DNA of 64,000 bases from JAUWMI01 sp964454265 (GCA_964454265.1 CAYVXD010000004.1:3343-67342), one strand, 5' to 3'. Numbered from the stretch's first letter, positions 33,693 through 43,119 are shown. A program made the numbers and translations. The notes: generated from the sequence alone by a model not told the origin.

Positions 33693-35114
33693 TTGAACGC
33701 CTCGGTCTCCCGATTGCTCCATAAGCTCCTCCTCGTTCACGTGGCGCTCCTACTGTTTTTAACGCCACTTTTCCTTTTGCCTCGTCTGGCGACATACAAT
33801 CCTGTTATTGATTCCAAGAAGCTGATTGCATTCTTTCTCTTGTGCTCCTTTTTCATTTTCTATTGCATCCGTATTGTGGTTGCGGGCATTCCGCGCTTTC
33901 AGGTGTCGCTGGTGAACGTATCGGCAGGACTGTTGCTAGTGTCTGTGATAATTGCATGTGTGGCGTCAGGAAACGTGATCTATTGCTTTCAAGAGGCGTT
34001 GATTTCCATCTTCCTGCTGGGATTGTTCTTTGTGCTTCAACCGCTCCTGACAGGGCATCAGGAGATTAAAAAGTTGCAACTGGTGGCGATACTGGCTGCT
34101 GTCCTCGTCAGCATATACGGCTTGCTTCAGTATTTCAATCTGAACGTGCTAGCCGGCGCGTTTCCTTACGTGCGTCCGAGCAAAGAGAGCCGGAACTTTA
34201 TTCTATCAACCATCGGCAATCCTGAGTACCTGGGCGGCTACCTGGCGCCATTTGCCGTTATGTTGATTCCGCAGCTGCTGGCGCATCGCAAAGTAATGGC
34301 CCGCTTCCTCAGGGCTTTAGGGTTTGTCCTGTTTGCATTCGTGATGCTTCTGACGGGTGCGCGCGGCGCATGGCTCGGGATGCTTGGCGGCGCTCTGTTT
34401 GTTGCATATTGGATAGTGCGCTGGAAGCCGTTGCGTATTTCGCCACGCGCTGGCTGGATTTCGGTGATTTTAGGAGCGATAGTGGTTTTGCTGCTGGTTG
34501 TCTTTTCGTTTCCTAATCCAATTAATACGCGCGACGCACGGGTAATGGGTCGCTTCAAGGAGCTGGCTGATCCGAGATCAGAATCCATCAAACAGCGCAT
34601 TCTGTTTTATGCAATCTGTGCTGAGATGGTTGGCGACCGTCCGATTGTGGGTTTTGGCGAGGGCATGTTTCAGGTTAACTTCTACGAGTACGTGAAGCGG
34701 CTCGTTGAGAAAGATGAACGAGCGGGTATGACACTATTTGCGATTGATCTGGAAAACCGTGTGGCTGAGCATGCGCATAATGATTATTTGCAATTTTGGG
34801 TCGAGCGTGGCAGTATGGGGCTTTTCCTCTTTGTCCTGTTGCTGCTGGCGTACTTTTTCGCGGTGAACGGTCAGCTGCGTACTGCTCATTGCGGCAGCGC
34901 AGTCTGGCTCCTGCAGCTGAGTCTGAGCGGTGCTATCGTCTGCCTGTTGATTAGCAGCACGTTTAGCTTTCCCCTGCATTTGCCTACTCGAGCGTCGCTC
35001 TTCTGGATTCTGCTTTCTATGAGTGTATGTTTAGCATTTCCGGCTTCTCGAAATGATGCTACAGGCAGAGATGCCTGTGCTACCGATGCAAGGCCGCGAG
35101 GCGATGAGGCGTAG
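33693..35114 (+). CDS. O-antigen ligase / Wzy-type polymerase family membrane protein
   Basis: This 473-residue polytopic protein has about ten hydrophobic segments. The Wzy_C region shows TGARGAWLGMLGGALFVAYW, then a large periplasmic loop with VGFGEGMFQVNFYEYV and AEHAHNDYLQFWVERGSMG, the conserved H-x-H-N-x-Y-L-x-x-x-x-E-x-G pattern of O-antigen ligases and related polymerases. It would join lipid-linked glycans to lipid A core or to another acceptor, or polymerise repeats. It starts at TTG, the only reasonable start seen. It leads a six-gene cluster and is separated from the next GT4 gene by 2 bp. Confidence 0.88.
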   Translation: MNASVSRLLHKLLLVHVALLLFLTPLFLLPRLATYNPVIDSKKLIAFFLLCSFFIFYCIRIVVAGIPRFQVSLVNVSAGLLLVSVIIACVASGNVIYCFQEALISIFLLGLFFVLQPLLTGHQEIKKLQLVAILAAVLVSIYGLLQYFNLNVLAGAFPYVRPSKESRNFILSTIGNPEYLGGYLAPFAVMLIPQLLAHRKVMARFLRALGFVLFAFVMLLTGARGAWLGMLGGALFVAYWIVRWKPLRISPRAGWISVILGAIVVLLLVVFSFPNPINTRDARVMGRFKELADPRSESIKQRILFYAICAEMVGDRPIVGFGEGMFQVNFYEYVKRLVEKDERAGMTLFAIDLENRVAEHAHNDYLQFWVERGSMGLFLFVLLLLAYFFAVNGQLRTAHCGSAVWLLQLSLSGAIVCLLISSTFSFPLHLPTRASLFWILLSMSVCLAFPASRNDATGRDACATDARPRGDEA

Positions 35115-35116
35115 CT

Positions 35117-36268
35117 GTGAAAGTTCTTTTTCTTCTGAACGCCTATGAGGAAGACGGACCTGGATTGTTGATCTTTTCAATTATTCAAGAAATGCAACGC
35201 TCTGGCGCAGTTGCATGTTCCACTGTGGCACTGTCGAGAGGAGGGCCGCTGCAAGAGCGATTTGACGCGCTCGGAGTACCTACAGCCGTGGTGGGGATGA
35301 AAAGCGTTTGTGACATTGCAGCGATCGGGCGATTTATTCGGCATCTAAAACAGGAGCGCTGCAGCGTGCTTCATACAAATCTCATCCGGGCCGATCTGAT
35401 TGGTCGGATGGCGGCCAAGCTGGCCGGGGTTCCTCTTATCGTGACTACGGAGCACGGCATTCACACGTGGGATGTGAAAGGTCGGGTTGTGAAATGGTTG
35501 GTGCGTCTCTTGTATCGTTTGACAACGCGGTTTACCGATCGGATTATTGCGGTCTCCGAGTTTGTAGCACAGGATCTCAGGCGTAATGGCATCTCCGATG
35601 TGAAGATCACACGCATCTATAACGGGATTGATACTGATCCGTACCATCCGCTGCCAGAGGAGCAACGGCGTGAGCTTTGCCCATACCTGGCAGACTGGGA
35701 GGTGCAGCATCTGGTCGGGGTTATAGGCAATATGGTGGCGCTGAAGGGACACGCCTGGTGTGTTCAGGCGATTCCTGCGATTGTCGCGCAGCACCCTGAC
35801 ACGCTCTTTGTCTTCGTTGGCAAAGGACCGCTGCGTCAGGAGATCCAGCAAATGGTGAGCTCTCTTGGCCTTGAGAAGCATGTGCGGTTCACGGGGCATC
35901 TGTCGGCATTGTTGCCACGGCTCATGGGATCGCTTGACGTGCTGGTTCAGCCGAGTCTGGTAGAATCGTTCGGATTGGCAGTTGTGGAAGCTCAGGCATG
36001 TGGGGTGCCGGTAGTTGCCACAAGAGTAGGAGGATTGCCCGAGATTGTTGTTGATGGTGAAACCGGGTTTTTGGTGACATCAGAAGATCCTGAGGCACTG
36101 GCAGACAAGGTCAATGTGCTCCTGAGCGAGCCTGTGCTTGCGCGAAGTATGGGTAGAAGGGGACGGGAGAAAGTCCTGGCCCAGTTTCAGATTCAGCAGA
36201 CAGCCAGTGCTTATGCGGAGCTTTATCGAAAGTTGGCTAGGGAAAAAGCCATAGACAGCGAATCATGA
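35117..36268 (+). CDS. Glycosyltransferase family 4
   Basis: The 383-residue GT-B enzyme starts at a GTG 2 bp after the O-antigen ligase gene. Motifs include VLFLLNAYEEDGPGLLIFSI, VLHTNLIRADLIGRMAAKLA and TEHGIHTWD in the acceptor domain, IGNMVALKGH in the donor domain, and QPSLVESFGLAVVEAQACG, carrying the E-x7-E nucleotide-sugar motif. This N-terminal pattern is typical of GT4 enzymes of cell-surface polysaccharide clusters. Specific sugars are unknown. Confidence 0.9.
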   Translation: MKVLFLLNAYEEDGPGLLIFSIIQEMQRSGAVACSTVALSRGGPLQERFDALGVPTAVVGMKSVCDIAAIGRFIRHLKQERCSVLHTNLIRADLIGRMAAKLAGVPLIVTTEHGIHTWDVKGRVVKWLVRLLYRLTTRFTDRIIAVSEFVAQDLRRNGISDVKITRIYNGIDTDPYHPLPEEQRRELCPYLADWEVQHLVGVIGNMVALKGHAWCVQAIPAIVAQHPDTLFVFVGKGPLRQEIQQMVSSLGLEKHVRFTGHLSALLPRLMGSLDVLVQPSLVESFGLAVVEAQACGVPVVATRVGGLPEIVVDGETGFLVTSEDPEALADKVNVLLSEPVLARSMGRRGREKVLAQFQIQQTASAYAELYRKLAREKAIDSES

Positions 36269-36288
36269 ATGCCAGGGATTCATAACTA

Positions 36289-37287
36289 GTGGCAGACTAT
36301 CAGGTGCACAGCATTCAGGAGCGACATTATCGTCTGTGGGATGACTTTGTTGCTGCTTCGCCGCAGGGATGTTTCTACCACACCAGCTGCTGGAAACAGA
36401 TCATTGATACCGGGACAACGTATACCATGCGTTTGTACGGATGTTTCCTTGGTGGCACGCTTGTGGGCGGCTGTACACTGACTGAGAAGGTTCAGCTGGG
36501 CCGTCATGCAGCGGTAAACGCCTTGACCACGCCGTATGCCGGGTTTCTGCTGCCGTCTACTTCGGGGACGAAGATTTCCGATCAAACCTCCCACGAGCAC
36601 GCAATTCTCTCTGCTTTGAGTCGCTTTCTCGAAGCGCGGTTTCATCAGATTACGCTGTACAATTCGCCGGGACTGGCAGACGTGCGGCCGCTGACGCAGA
36701 GCGGCTGGAGCGCGGTGCCGTGTTATACGTATGTGCTGGATATCAGCGAGCCGAGGCGAGTGTGGGAACGTATGGATGGAAGCGTGCGACAGGCAATTCG
36801 AAAAGCCGTGAAACAGCAGTTTCATGTTGGTACGTCCACAGATGTGGATAGCTTTTATGGTCTCCTGGACAAGACACTTGGCAGGCGCCGCTTGCCAAAT
36901 TTGATTCCCAGACGCCTGCTTGATACATTGATGCACACCGACAGTCTGAAAGATCGTCGGTTCTTACTCACAGCGCAGCCCAAGAGCGGAGGACTTGCGA
37001 GCGGCATCCTGGTGCTGTGGGATCAGACCACTGCCTACTACGCGCTTGCTGCCACTGACCCTGCTCTGTACGGTAGCGGTGTCCACTCGCTCTTGATCTG
37101 GGAGCTGATTCAGCGTCTTTCACCGGTTGTTGGGATACTGGATTTTGTTGGTGCGAATATTCCCAGCATTGCACGATTTAAAGAAGGGTTCAACCCACAG
37201 CTCGAGACCCATTATTGTGTTGAGAAATGGCGATCCCTTCTATTGAAATGGAGCAAACGGCTGGTTCGTCGCCTCCGGGGTTATTGA
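36289..37287 (+). CDS. FemAB/GNAT-type transferase (CelD/BcsL-like)
   Basis: The 332-residue protein starts at GTG (next residues ADYQVHSIQERHY). It has the tandem GNAT-like layout of the FemAB/GNAT_6 group: a first half with SPQGCFYHTSCWKQIID and TTPYAGFLLPS, and a second half with RQAIRKAVKQQFHV, FYGLLDKTLGRRRLPNL, YYALAATDPALYGSGVHSLL and ILDFVGANIPSIARFKEGFN. Such proteins attach an acyl or aminoacyl group, and in polysaccharide clusters they probably N- or O-acylate a sugar. The donor is unknown. It follows GT4 by 20 bp. Confidence 0.8.
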   Translation: MADYQVHSIQERHYRLWDDFVAASPQGCFYHTSCWKQIIDTGTTYTMRLYGCFLGGTLVGGCTLTEKVQLGRHAAVNALTTPYAGFLLPSTSGTKISDQTSHEHAILSALSRFLEARFHQITLYNSPGLADVRPLTQSGWSAVPCYTYVLDISEPRRVWERMDGSVRQAIRKAVKQQFHVGTSTDVDSFYGLLDKTLGRRRLPNLIPRRLLDTLMHTDSLKDRRFLLTAQPKSGGLASGILVLWDQTTAYYALAATDPALYGSGVHSLLIWELIQRLSPVVGILDFVGANIPSIARFKEGFNPQLETHYCVEKWRSLLLKWSKRLVRRLRGY

Positions 37288-37449
37288 AGTAGAAAAATTC
37301 CTGGCAATTCCCTGGTGCAATGGTGTATGAAGCTGCGCGCGATGCACGCCAAAGACCAGCTGTGATAAACTGAACCCCTTTTTCATGGGGGAGAAAAGAC
37401 TCATCGTGCGTATTGTCTTGAGACTCTTTCTACAAATGAGGCTGCACTC

Positions 37450-38226
37450 ATGAAGATTCATCCGACGGCAATTGTCAGCCCAAAGGCACAGCTGGATACG
37501 ACAGTGGAAGTTGGCCCATACGCGATAGTTGAGGAGAACGTAAAGATCGGAGCGCGAACAATAGTAATGGCGCACGCCTACATTAGCGGATGGACGGAGA
37601 TTGGCGAGGATAACCGAATTCACATCGGGGCTGTGATTGGTCATGTTCCGCAATACATTGCGTTCAAGGGCCAGAGGTCTTATGTCCGGATCGGCAACGG
37701 GAATACGATTCGCGAGTATGTGACGATCCACCGCTCGATTGAAGAGGAGCATGCTACGGTGATTGGTGATCGGAATTTTCTCATGGCCATGAGCCATGTG
37801 GCGCATGACTGCGTATTGGGAAATGAAATAATACTTGCGAACTCAGTGTTGCTCGCCGGCCATGTAGCCATTCAGGACAAGGTGATGATTTCAGGCAGTA
37901 GTGGGGTGCATCAGTATGTGCGGGTAGGAAGGATTGCCATGGTTTCCGGCCTGACGCGCGTAGTCAAAGACGTTCCACCGTTCATGATAGTCGAGGGCGA
38001 ATCCACGGTGCGCGGGTTGAATGTTATCGGGATGCGGCGTGCGAATATTCCACCAGAGAATCGCGAGGCAGTGAAGCGCGCATATCGGCTTCTCTACCGG
38101 AGCGGGCTAAACTTACCGCATGCGCTGGAGGCCATTCAGTCGGAACCCATATGCGAGGAAGTCCGGCTGATTGTCGAGTTCGTGCAGCAGTCGCAGCGGG
38201 GGATTTGCAAGCACTATGTTAAATAA
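37450..38226 (+). CDS. lpxA: Acyl-ACP--UDP-N-acetylglucosamine O-acyltransferase
   Basis: LpxA catalyses the first step of lipid A synthesis. The 258-residue protein shows left-handed beta-helix hexapeptides (IHPTAIVSPKAQLDTTVEVG), IGHVPQYIAFKG, REYVTIHRSIEEEHATVIGD, the catalytic histidine in MSHVAHDCVLGN, and a helical C-terminus with AYRLLYRSG. Length and C-terminal domain match true LpxA rather than other hexapeptide transferases. lpxD, fabZ and lpxB are not adjacent; instead the gene is embedded in a glycosyltransferase cluster, which suggests coupled control of lipid A and surface glycan supply. Confidence 0.93.
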   Translation: MKIHPTAIVSPKAQLDTTVEVGPYAIVEENVKIGARTIVMAHAYISGWTEIGEDNRIHIGAVIGHVPQYIAFKGQRSYVRIGNGNTIREYVTIHRSIEEEHATVIGDRNFLMAMSHVAHDCVLGNEIILANSVLLAGHVAIQDKVMISGSSGVHQYVRVGRIAMVSGLTRVVKDVPPFMIVEGESTVRGLNVIGMRRANIPPENREAVKRAYRLLYRSGLNLPHALEAIQSEPICEEVRLIVEFVQQSQRGICKHYVK

Positions 38227-38325
38227 ATGGGTAGCCAAGTAGCGCACTTTAGCGGCTTGTGGTGCAAGACCGGCAGCTTCCGGCTGAAAGCCTAGTCCGT
38301 GGATTTCCCCATTTTCGATTCTGAC

Positions 38326-39297
38326 ATGGAAGAGACTGAACAGACGTCACTTGTTTCCGTCATTATAGTGAATTGGAATACGTATGCAGAGCTCCGGCTG
38401 TGTCTTGAGGCCTTGCGTGGCCAGCAGGTAATTCCGCTTGAGATTATCGTGGTGGATAATAACTCTTCGAATGGTAGTGCCCGGAACTTGCCACATGAGT
38501 TTCCGTCAGTCCGCCTGATTGCTAATCGAGAGAATCTCGGCTTCGCAGAGGGATGCAATCAGGGTTTGCGCATTAGCCAGGGGCACTACATGCTCTTGCT
38601 TAACCCAGACACAGTTCCGAATCCCGATGCAATCAAGGCAATGGCTCGGTTCCTTGAGACGAATCAATCGGCTGGAGCTGTGGGGTGTCAACTCGTTTTG
38701 CCTGATGGGACAGCGCAGATTACCTATAGCGCGTTACCGAATTTCCGGACCTACCTGGTGCTGCATTCCCTCTTGAGTCCGATGATAAGGAAAATGCGAA
38801 GAATTGCACGTGCGGTACGCCAGGGGCTTGGCATTCGTGAACGCATGGCTGGGCCCAGGGAAGTTGGCTGGCTGATGGGCGCATGCATGATGGTGCGGCG
38901 GAAGATGGTTGATCAGGTGGGCCTGTTGGACAGCGAGTTCTTTATGTATTGTGAAGATACGGATTGGTGCAAGCGCATGCACGACCACGGATGGCAGATA
39001 TTTTATCTTCCGTCGGCTTCGATTGCACACTTGCATCAGCGCAGTAGCCGACAACGGAAATTTGCCACACTCGTCCAGCTCTATACATCGCTTCGCAGAT
39101 ATTATCTGAAGCACAAATCTGGTAATGCTTTGCTAGTGCTGACAGTGCTGGTGACCGTTGATATGATATCTCGTCTTGTTTTGCTAGCACTCGCGAGAGT
39201 GGTCACGTTTGACCAGAGCGATGTGAATCGAGAGCGGCATCGTGCTGTGCGGGAAATCCTCAGGCTCTATTGGCATCCCCGGAGCTCAGACCGATGA
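38326..39297 (+). CDS. Glycosyltransferase family 2 (rhamnosyltransferase-like)
   Basis: I prefer the ATG at 38326; a GTG at 38299 would add nine residues. The 323-residue GT-A protein reads VSVIIVNWNTYAELRLCLEA, IVVDNNSSNGS, ANRENLGFAEGCNQG, and LLLNPDTVPNPDAI with the DxD-like NPD. EVGWLMGACMMVRRKM and LDSEFFMYCEDTDWCKRMHD, carrying the presumed catalytic acid, follow, as in WbbL-type rhamnosyltransferases. A hydrophobic C-terminal stretch (ALLVLTVLVTVDMISRLVLL) suggests membrane contact. It overlaps the following GT4 gene by an ATGA. Confidence 0.9.
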   Translation: MEETEQTSLVSVIIVNWNTYAELRLCLEALRGQQVIPLEIIVVDNNSSNGSARNLPHEFPSVRLIANRENLGFAEGCNQGLRISQGHYMLLLNPDTVPNPDAIKAMARFLETNQSAGAVGCQLVLPDGTAQITYSALPNFRTYLVLHSLLSPMIRKMRRIARAVRQGLGIRERMAGPREVGWLMGACMMVRRKMVDQVGLLDSEFFMYCEDTDWCKRMHDHGWQIFYLPSASIAHLHQRSSRQRKFATLVQLYTSLRRYYLKHKSGNALLVLTVLVTVDMISRLVLLALARVVTFDQSDVNRERHRAVREILRLYWHPRSSDR

Positions 39298-40421
39298 AGA
39301 TCGCGCTGAATGCGCTTCAGGTGCGAGCTGCGAAAAGCGGAGTCGGCCACTACATCGCCTGCCTGCTTGAGGCGCTACTGGAAATTGATTCGACCAATTC
39401 GTATTTGGTCTTTGCCAGCCCCTATAATTATCTTAACTACCAATTCTGCTCGCCGGGCTATCAGCTCGAAATCTGGGGCAGCCGGTCCAAAAGCAAGACG
39501 GTGCGATTACTCTATGAATATGCTTTTCTCCCTTGTTCGGTGAGGAAGCGCGAGGTGGATCTATTTCACGGCCCATCTAATCTGCTTCCGTTACGCAAAG
39601 TCGCGCCGTATGTTCTCACAATTCATGACATGTCCTATTTTGTAGATCCAAAGCGTTATACGCGGAGGAAGGTCATGTACTGGCATGCGGTCACGTATCG
39701 CAGTGCTCGACTGGCAGATTACATCATTACCGACTCGGCGTATTCGAAGCAGGACATTGTAAAGTATCTCAGCTATCCCTCAGATAGGATCAGGGTTATC
39801 CCAATGGCGGCGCACCGGCGGTTTCGCCCAATTCGTGATCGGGCTGCACTTGAGGGATTTCGAAGTCGCTATGGGCTGACGCATCCGTATATCTTGTGTG
39901 TGGGTACGTTGGAGCCTGGGAAGAATCTTGTGCGTGTGGTGCGTGCATTTGCGCGGCTGCGCGGGGCAGGAGCTGGCGACTATCACCTGTTGCTCGTTGG
40001 TGATAAGGGATGGCTCTACCATGATATTTTTGCTGAGGTACGGCGGCTTGGGTTGCAGGAGCAGGTACGTTCGCTAGGACATATCCCGGATGACGACCTC
40101 CCGCTGGCTTATAATTGTGCTGAGATTTTTGTGTTTCCGTCGCTGAATGAAGGATTTGGCCTGCCGGTACTGGAGGCAATGGCATGTGGGGCGCCGGTGG
40201 TCACGTCAAATTGCTCGGCACTTCCTGAGGTCGCTGGTGATGCGGCCTGTCTGGTTGATCCTTACGACGAAGCAGCCATTGCCAAAGGTATGGAAAGCGT
40301 GCTTGGCGATGTGCCGAAACGTGAGGAGCTGGTACAGAGAGGGCTAAAGCGGAGTACGGTCTTCAGCTGGAAGCGCACAGCTCGAGAAACTCTGGAAGTA
40401 TATGAAGCAGTCGCTCAATAA
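39294..40421 (+). CDS. Glycosyltransferase family 4
   Basis: The ATG at 39294 overlaps the preceding stop codon and gives a typical N-terminus, KIALNALQVRAAKSGVGHYI (375 residues). The glycine loop SGVGHY, donor-domain start LCVGTLEPGKNLVRVV, and PSLNEGFGLPVLEAMACGAP, with the E-x7-E motif, identify a GT4. VLTIHDMSYFVDPKRYTRRK resembles mannosyltransferase-like members. It is the last gene of polysaccharide set 2; a 289-bp non-coding gap follows. It is related in layout to the GT4 at 8093-9211. Confidence 0.9.
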   Translation: MKIALNALQVRAAKSGVGHYIACLLEALLEIDSTNSYLVFASPYNYLNYQFCSPGYQLEIWGSRSKSKTVRLLYEYAFLPCSVRKREVDLFHGPSNLLPLRKVAPYVLTIHDMSYFVDPKRYTRRKVMYWHAVTYRSARLADYIITDSAYSKQDIVKYLSYPSDRIRVIPMAAHRRFRPIRDRAALEGFRSRYGLTHPYILCVGTLEPGKNLVRVVRAFARLRGAGAGDYHLLLVGDKGWLYHDIFAEVRRLGLQEQVRSLGHIPDDDLPLAYNCAEIFVFPSLNEGFGLPVLEAMACGAPVVTSNCSALPEVAGDAACLVDPYDEAAIAKGMESVLGDVPKREELVQRGLKRSTVFSWKRTARETLEVYEAVAQ

Positions 40422-40572
40422 AGCCCATAGAATGCAACGAAAACCTGTTTTTTTTGCTGAGTCCAGAAACCGGTAAAGTGAGCTCCGCAGCTGAAATAGT
40501 CAGTGGACGGCCTGCAAGAGCTGTTTTGTTGAGGGATCTGTTAGCGGGACTTTTTTTAAAAAATTAATTATC

Positions 40573-40601
40573 TTGACAGCTCTTCTTCATTAGCAAAAAT
40601 A
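40573..40601 (+). promoter_or_regulatory. Possible promoter for the sucC operon
   Basis: A consensus TTGACA (40573-40578) is followed after 17 bp by AAAATA (40596-40601) in a markedly AT-rich stretch, about 110 bp upstream of sucC. The -35 is perfect and the -10 is poor. The 289-bp gap 40422-40710 holds nothing else that I can support. Confidence 0.35.
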
Positions 40602-40710
40602 AATTATTAGAAGGTGTAAAGAAGTTAGCTATAAGAGCTAAACCATAAAATTAGCTTTATAAAGTTGCGGACGTTCAGTACGTTAAGATAGATCCGAGAC
40701 GTAGGCTAGA

Positions 40711-41844
40711 ATGAAAATTCACGAGTATCAGGCCAAAGCGATTCTCGAGTCCTTCGGTGCACCGGTGCCTGATGGCCAGGTGGCAACGTCGGCACGTGAT
40801 GCGCGGAAGATCGCCGACCGCATCGGCTTCCCAGCGGTTGTAAAGGCGCAAGTGCATGTGGGTGGTCGTGGCAAAGCAGGCGGCGTGAAATTGGCTAACA
40901 ATCTGGCTGAGATTGAGGCAGCTGCCGGTTCTATTCTTGGTATGTTGATCAAAGGAACAAAAGTCCACAAAATCCTGATTGAAACGGCAGCTAATATTAA
41001 TCATGAGTACTACATTGGAATCGTTATTGATCGGGCCAGGAAAAATCCAGTTATGATGGTCAGTGCCGCAGGGGGCGTGGATATTGAAGAAGTTGCGGCC
41101 AAAACACCGGAAAAGATTTTGAAAATCTACATCAAGCGCCAGCTCGGTATCCTGGCATTTCAAGTTCGCCAGGCGACATACTTCCTCGATCTGCCGCGCA
41201 GTACTGCAAAGTCATTTTCGCTTATTACAAAGGCCCTTTACGGCGCGTTTATGGCGAAGGACTGTTCACTGGCAGAGATAAATCCATTGGTGCTGACCAA
41301 AGATGGCGAGATGATGTGTTGCGATGCAAAAATGAACTTCGATGATAACGCACTCTGGCGCCATCCTGACATCGAGGCCATGCGCGACGAAGAAGAAGAG
41401 GAGCCTCTGGAAACAGCGGCAAGAAAGAAGCGAGTGAGCTATGTGAAGCTTAATGGGAATATTGGCTGCATCGTGAATGGTGCAGGCCTGGCTATGGCCA
41501 CTATGGATATGGTGAAGCACTTTGGTGGCGAGCCAGCGAATTTCCTCGACATTGGCGGCGGCGCCAAGGCGGAGCAGGTGACCGAGGCGTTACGCATCGT
41601 TACCTCTGACCCGAATGTTAAAACCGTTCTCTTTAATATTTTTGGCGGGATTGTGCGATGCGACCTCGTGGCAAAGGGTATTCTTGAGGCACTGGCCACG
41701 CTTGACCTCACGCTTCCGATTGTCATTCGGCTGTCGGGGACAAACGAAGAAGAGGCACGCGCGATGCTGAAAGACACCGCGCTCCTTGCAATGCCCACCA
41801 TGTCGGAAGCGGCAAAGGAGGCTGTGGAGGTCAGCCAGCGATGA
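40711..41844 (+). CDS. sucC: Succinyl-CoA synthetase, beta subunit
   Basis: The 377-residue subunit binds nucleotide and succinate for succinyl-CoA/succinate interconversion with ATP (or GTP). The ATP-grasp domain starts KIHEYQAKAILESFGAPVPD and includes AVVKAQVHVGGRGKAGGVKL, AEINPLVLTKDGEMMCCDAK, and DDNALWRHPDIEAMRDEEEE. The C-terminal flavodoxin-like part has LDIGGGAKAEQVTEALRI and NIFGGIVRCDLVAKGI. It overlaps sucD by ATGA. With korDABC immediately downstream the likely role is the 2-oxoglutarate-to-succinate segment of an oxidative or reductive TCA pathway. Confidence 0.96.
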   Translation: MKIHEYQAKAILESFGAPVPDGQVATSARDARKIADRIGFPAVVKAQVHVGGRGKAGGVKLANNLAEIEAAAGSILGMLIKGTKVHKILIETAANINHEYYIGIVIDRARKNPVMMVSAAGGVDIEEVAAKTPEKILKIYIKRQLGILAFQVRQATYFLDLPRSTAKSFSLITKALYGAFMAKDCSLAEINPLVLTKDGEMMCCDAKMNFDDNALWRHPDIEAMRDEEEEEPLETAARKKRVSYVKLNGNIGCIVNGAGLAMATMDMVKHFGGEPANFLDIGGGAKAEQVTEALRIVTSDPNVKTVLFNIFGGIVRCDLVAKGILEALATLDLTLPIVIRLSGTNEEEARAMLKDTALLAMPTMSEAAKEAVEVSQR

Positions 41845-42719
41845 GTATTCTCGTGGATAAACAGACACGCTTACTCATTCAGGGCATTACAGGTAGTGAA
41901 GGCCAGTTTCACGGCGCCCAGATAATCGACTACGGAACCAATGTCGTGGGTGGCGTTACCCCCGGCAAAGGTGGACAACAGACCCTGGGGGTTGAGGTGT
42001 TTAATACCGTCAGGGAGGCAGTCGAGAAAACACAAGCGAACGCCAGTGTAGTATACGTTCCTGCGGGCTTTGCTGCGGATGCCGTGCTGGAGGCGATTGA
42101 CGCGGGGATTAAGCTTATTGTCTGTATAACTGAGGGGATTCCTACTCTGCAAATGATTACGGTGTACTGGGAAGCGAAAGTTAACAATGTGGTGCTAATC
42201 GGGCCGAACTGCCCGGGCGTGATTTCCCCCGGCAAAGCAAAGGTCGGCATCATGCCTGGACACATTCATCGTGAAGGGCGCATTGGCGTGGTATCGCGCA
42301 GTGGGACATTGACCTATGAGATCGTAAAGGAACTGACCACGGCAGGGCTCGGGCAATCAACGTGCATTGGAATCGGAGGGGATCCGATTATTGGCACAAC
42401 ATTTGTAGATGCACTGACAATGTTTGAGTCCGACACGGAGACCGAGGCCGTGGTGTTGATTGGAGAGATCGGCGGTACGGATGAAGAGATTGCGGCTGAC
42501 TATATCAAGCAGCACATGACGAAGCCGGTGGTGGGATTTGTTGCTGGCTTAACAGCTCCTCCGGGCAAGCGGATGGGTCATGCGGGGGCAATCATATCCG
42601 GAGGGAAAGGTACTGCCAGAGAAAAAATTGCAGCGCTCGAAGCTGCGGGAATTCCCGTTGCCAAGCGGCCCGATGAAATCGGCGAGCTGGTGAAAGAGGT
42701 ACTAGCGAGGAAAGCGTAG
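41841..42719 (+). CDS. sucD: Succinyl-CoA synthetase, alpha subunit
   Basis: The 292-residue CoA-binding subunit shows RLLIQGITGSEGQFHGAQII, GGVTPGKGGQQTLGVEVFN, and LIGPNCPGVISPGKAKVGIM. The phosphohistidine that shuttles phosphate between subunits lies in MGHAGAIISGGKGTA. The start overlaps the sucC stop (ATGA). A 124-bp gap with a 28-bp palindrome separates it from korD. Confidence 0.97.
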   Translation: MSILVDKQTRLLIQGITGSEGQFHGAQIIDYGTNVVGGVTPGKGGQQTLGVEVFNTVREAVEKTQANASVVYVPAGFAADAVLEAIDAGIKLIVCITEGIPTLQMITVYWEAKVNNVVLIGPNCPGVISPGKAKVGIMPGHIHREGRIGVVSRSGTLTYEIVKELTTAGLGQSTCIGIGGDPIIGTTFVDALTMFESDTETEAVVLIGEIGGTDEEIAADYIKQHMTKPVVGFVAGLTAPPGKRMGHAGAIISGGKGTAREKIAALEAAGIPVAKRPDEIGELVKEVLARKA

Positions 42720-42748
42720 TAGTGAACTGCGTGGCAAGGGAGACTATA

Positions 42749-42776
42749 GTAGAGGCAGATCATGATCTGTCCCTAC
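42749..42776. repeat. 28-bp palindromic element, copy 2 (GTAGAGGC...GTCCCTAC)
   Basis: A perfect 14-bp palindrome CAGATCATGATCTG is flanked by GTAGAGG and TCCCTAC. The core is the same as in the copy at 48803-48830; the outer arms are shared with the copy at 2914-2941. It lies 29 bp after sucD and 67 bp before korD. A hairpin here could set different sucCD and kor mRNA levels, but dispersal elsewhere argues for a repeat element. Confidence 0.8.
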
Positions 42777-42843
42777 GCGGCGAACACGCAGTTAGAGCGA
42801 ATAGAAGTGCAGAGTATTTAGCGCGCAGTAAAGGAGGTAGCGC

Positions 42844-43077
42844 GTGGCAAGGCCAAAGGATCAGATTTTTCTGTGGATAAATCGCCGGTGGTGCAAACGC
42901 TGTGGTATTTGTGCGGCGGTGTGTCCCACGAAAGTCATTGAAATTGAGAAAAGCGGCTATCCAGTTCTTGAGCATATGGATAAGTGTATAGACTGCGGTA
43001 TGTGTGTCATTATGTGTCCAGACTTTGCGATCTTCGATGATCAAGAGGATAAGAAGCTGCTGGCCAAGATTTTGTAA
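42844..43077 (+). CDS. korD: 2-oxoglutarate:ferredoxin oxidoreductase delta subunit (8Fe-8S-type ferredoxin)
   Basis: This 77-residue protein has two 4Fe-4S motifs, CKRCGICAAVCP and CIDCGMCVIMCP, in the arrangement of Kor/Vor delta subunits. It starts at a GTG preceded by a very strong AAAGGAGGT 5-6 nt upstream. It would pass electrons between the thiamine-diphosphate catalytic subunits and external ferredoxin. It is first of the korD-A-B-C set. A general ferredoxin is possible by sequence alone, but context favours the oxidoreductase. Confidence 0.93.
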   Translation: MARPKDQIFLWINRRWCKRCGICAAVCPTKVIEIEKSGYPVLEHMDKCIDCGMCVIMCPDFAIFDDQEDKKLLAKIL

Positions 43078-43119
43078 GCCGTGGCATCTGGGTGTTCTTA
43101 GGCGCGGAAAGAAAGGCGT

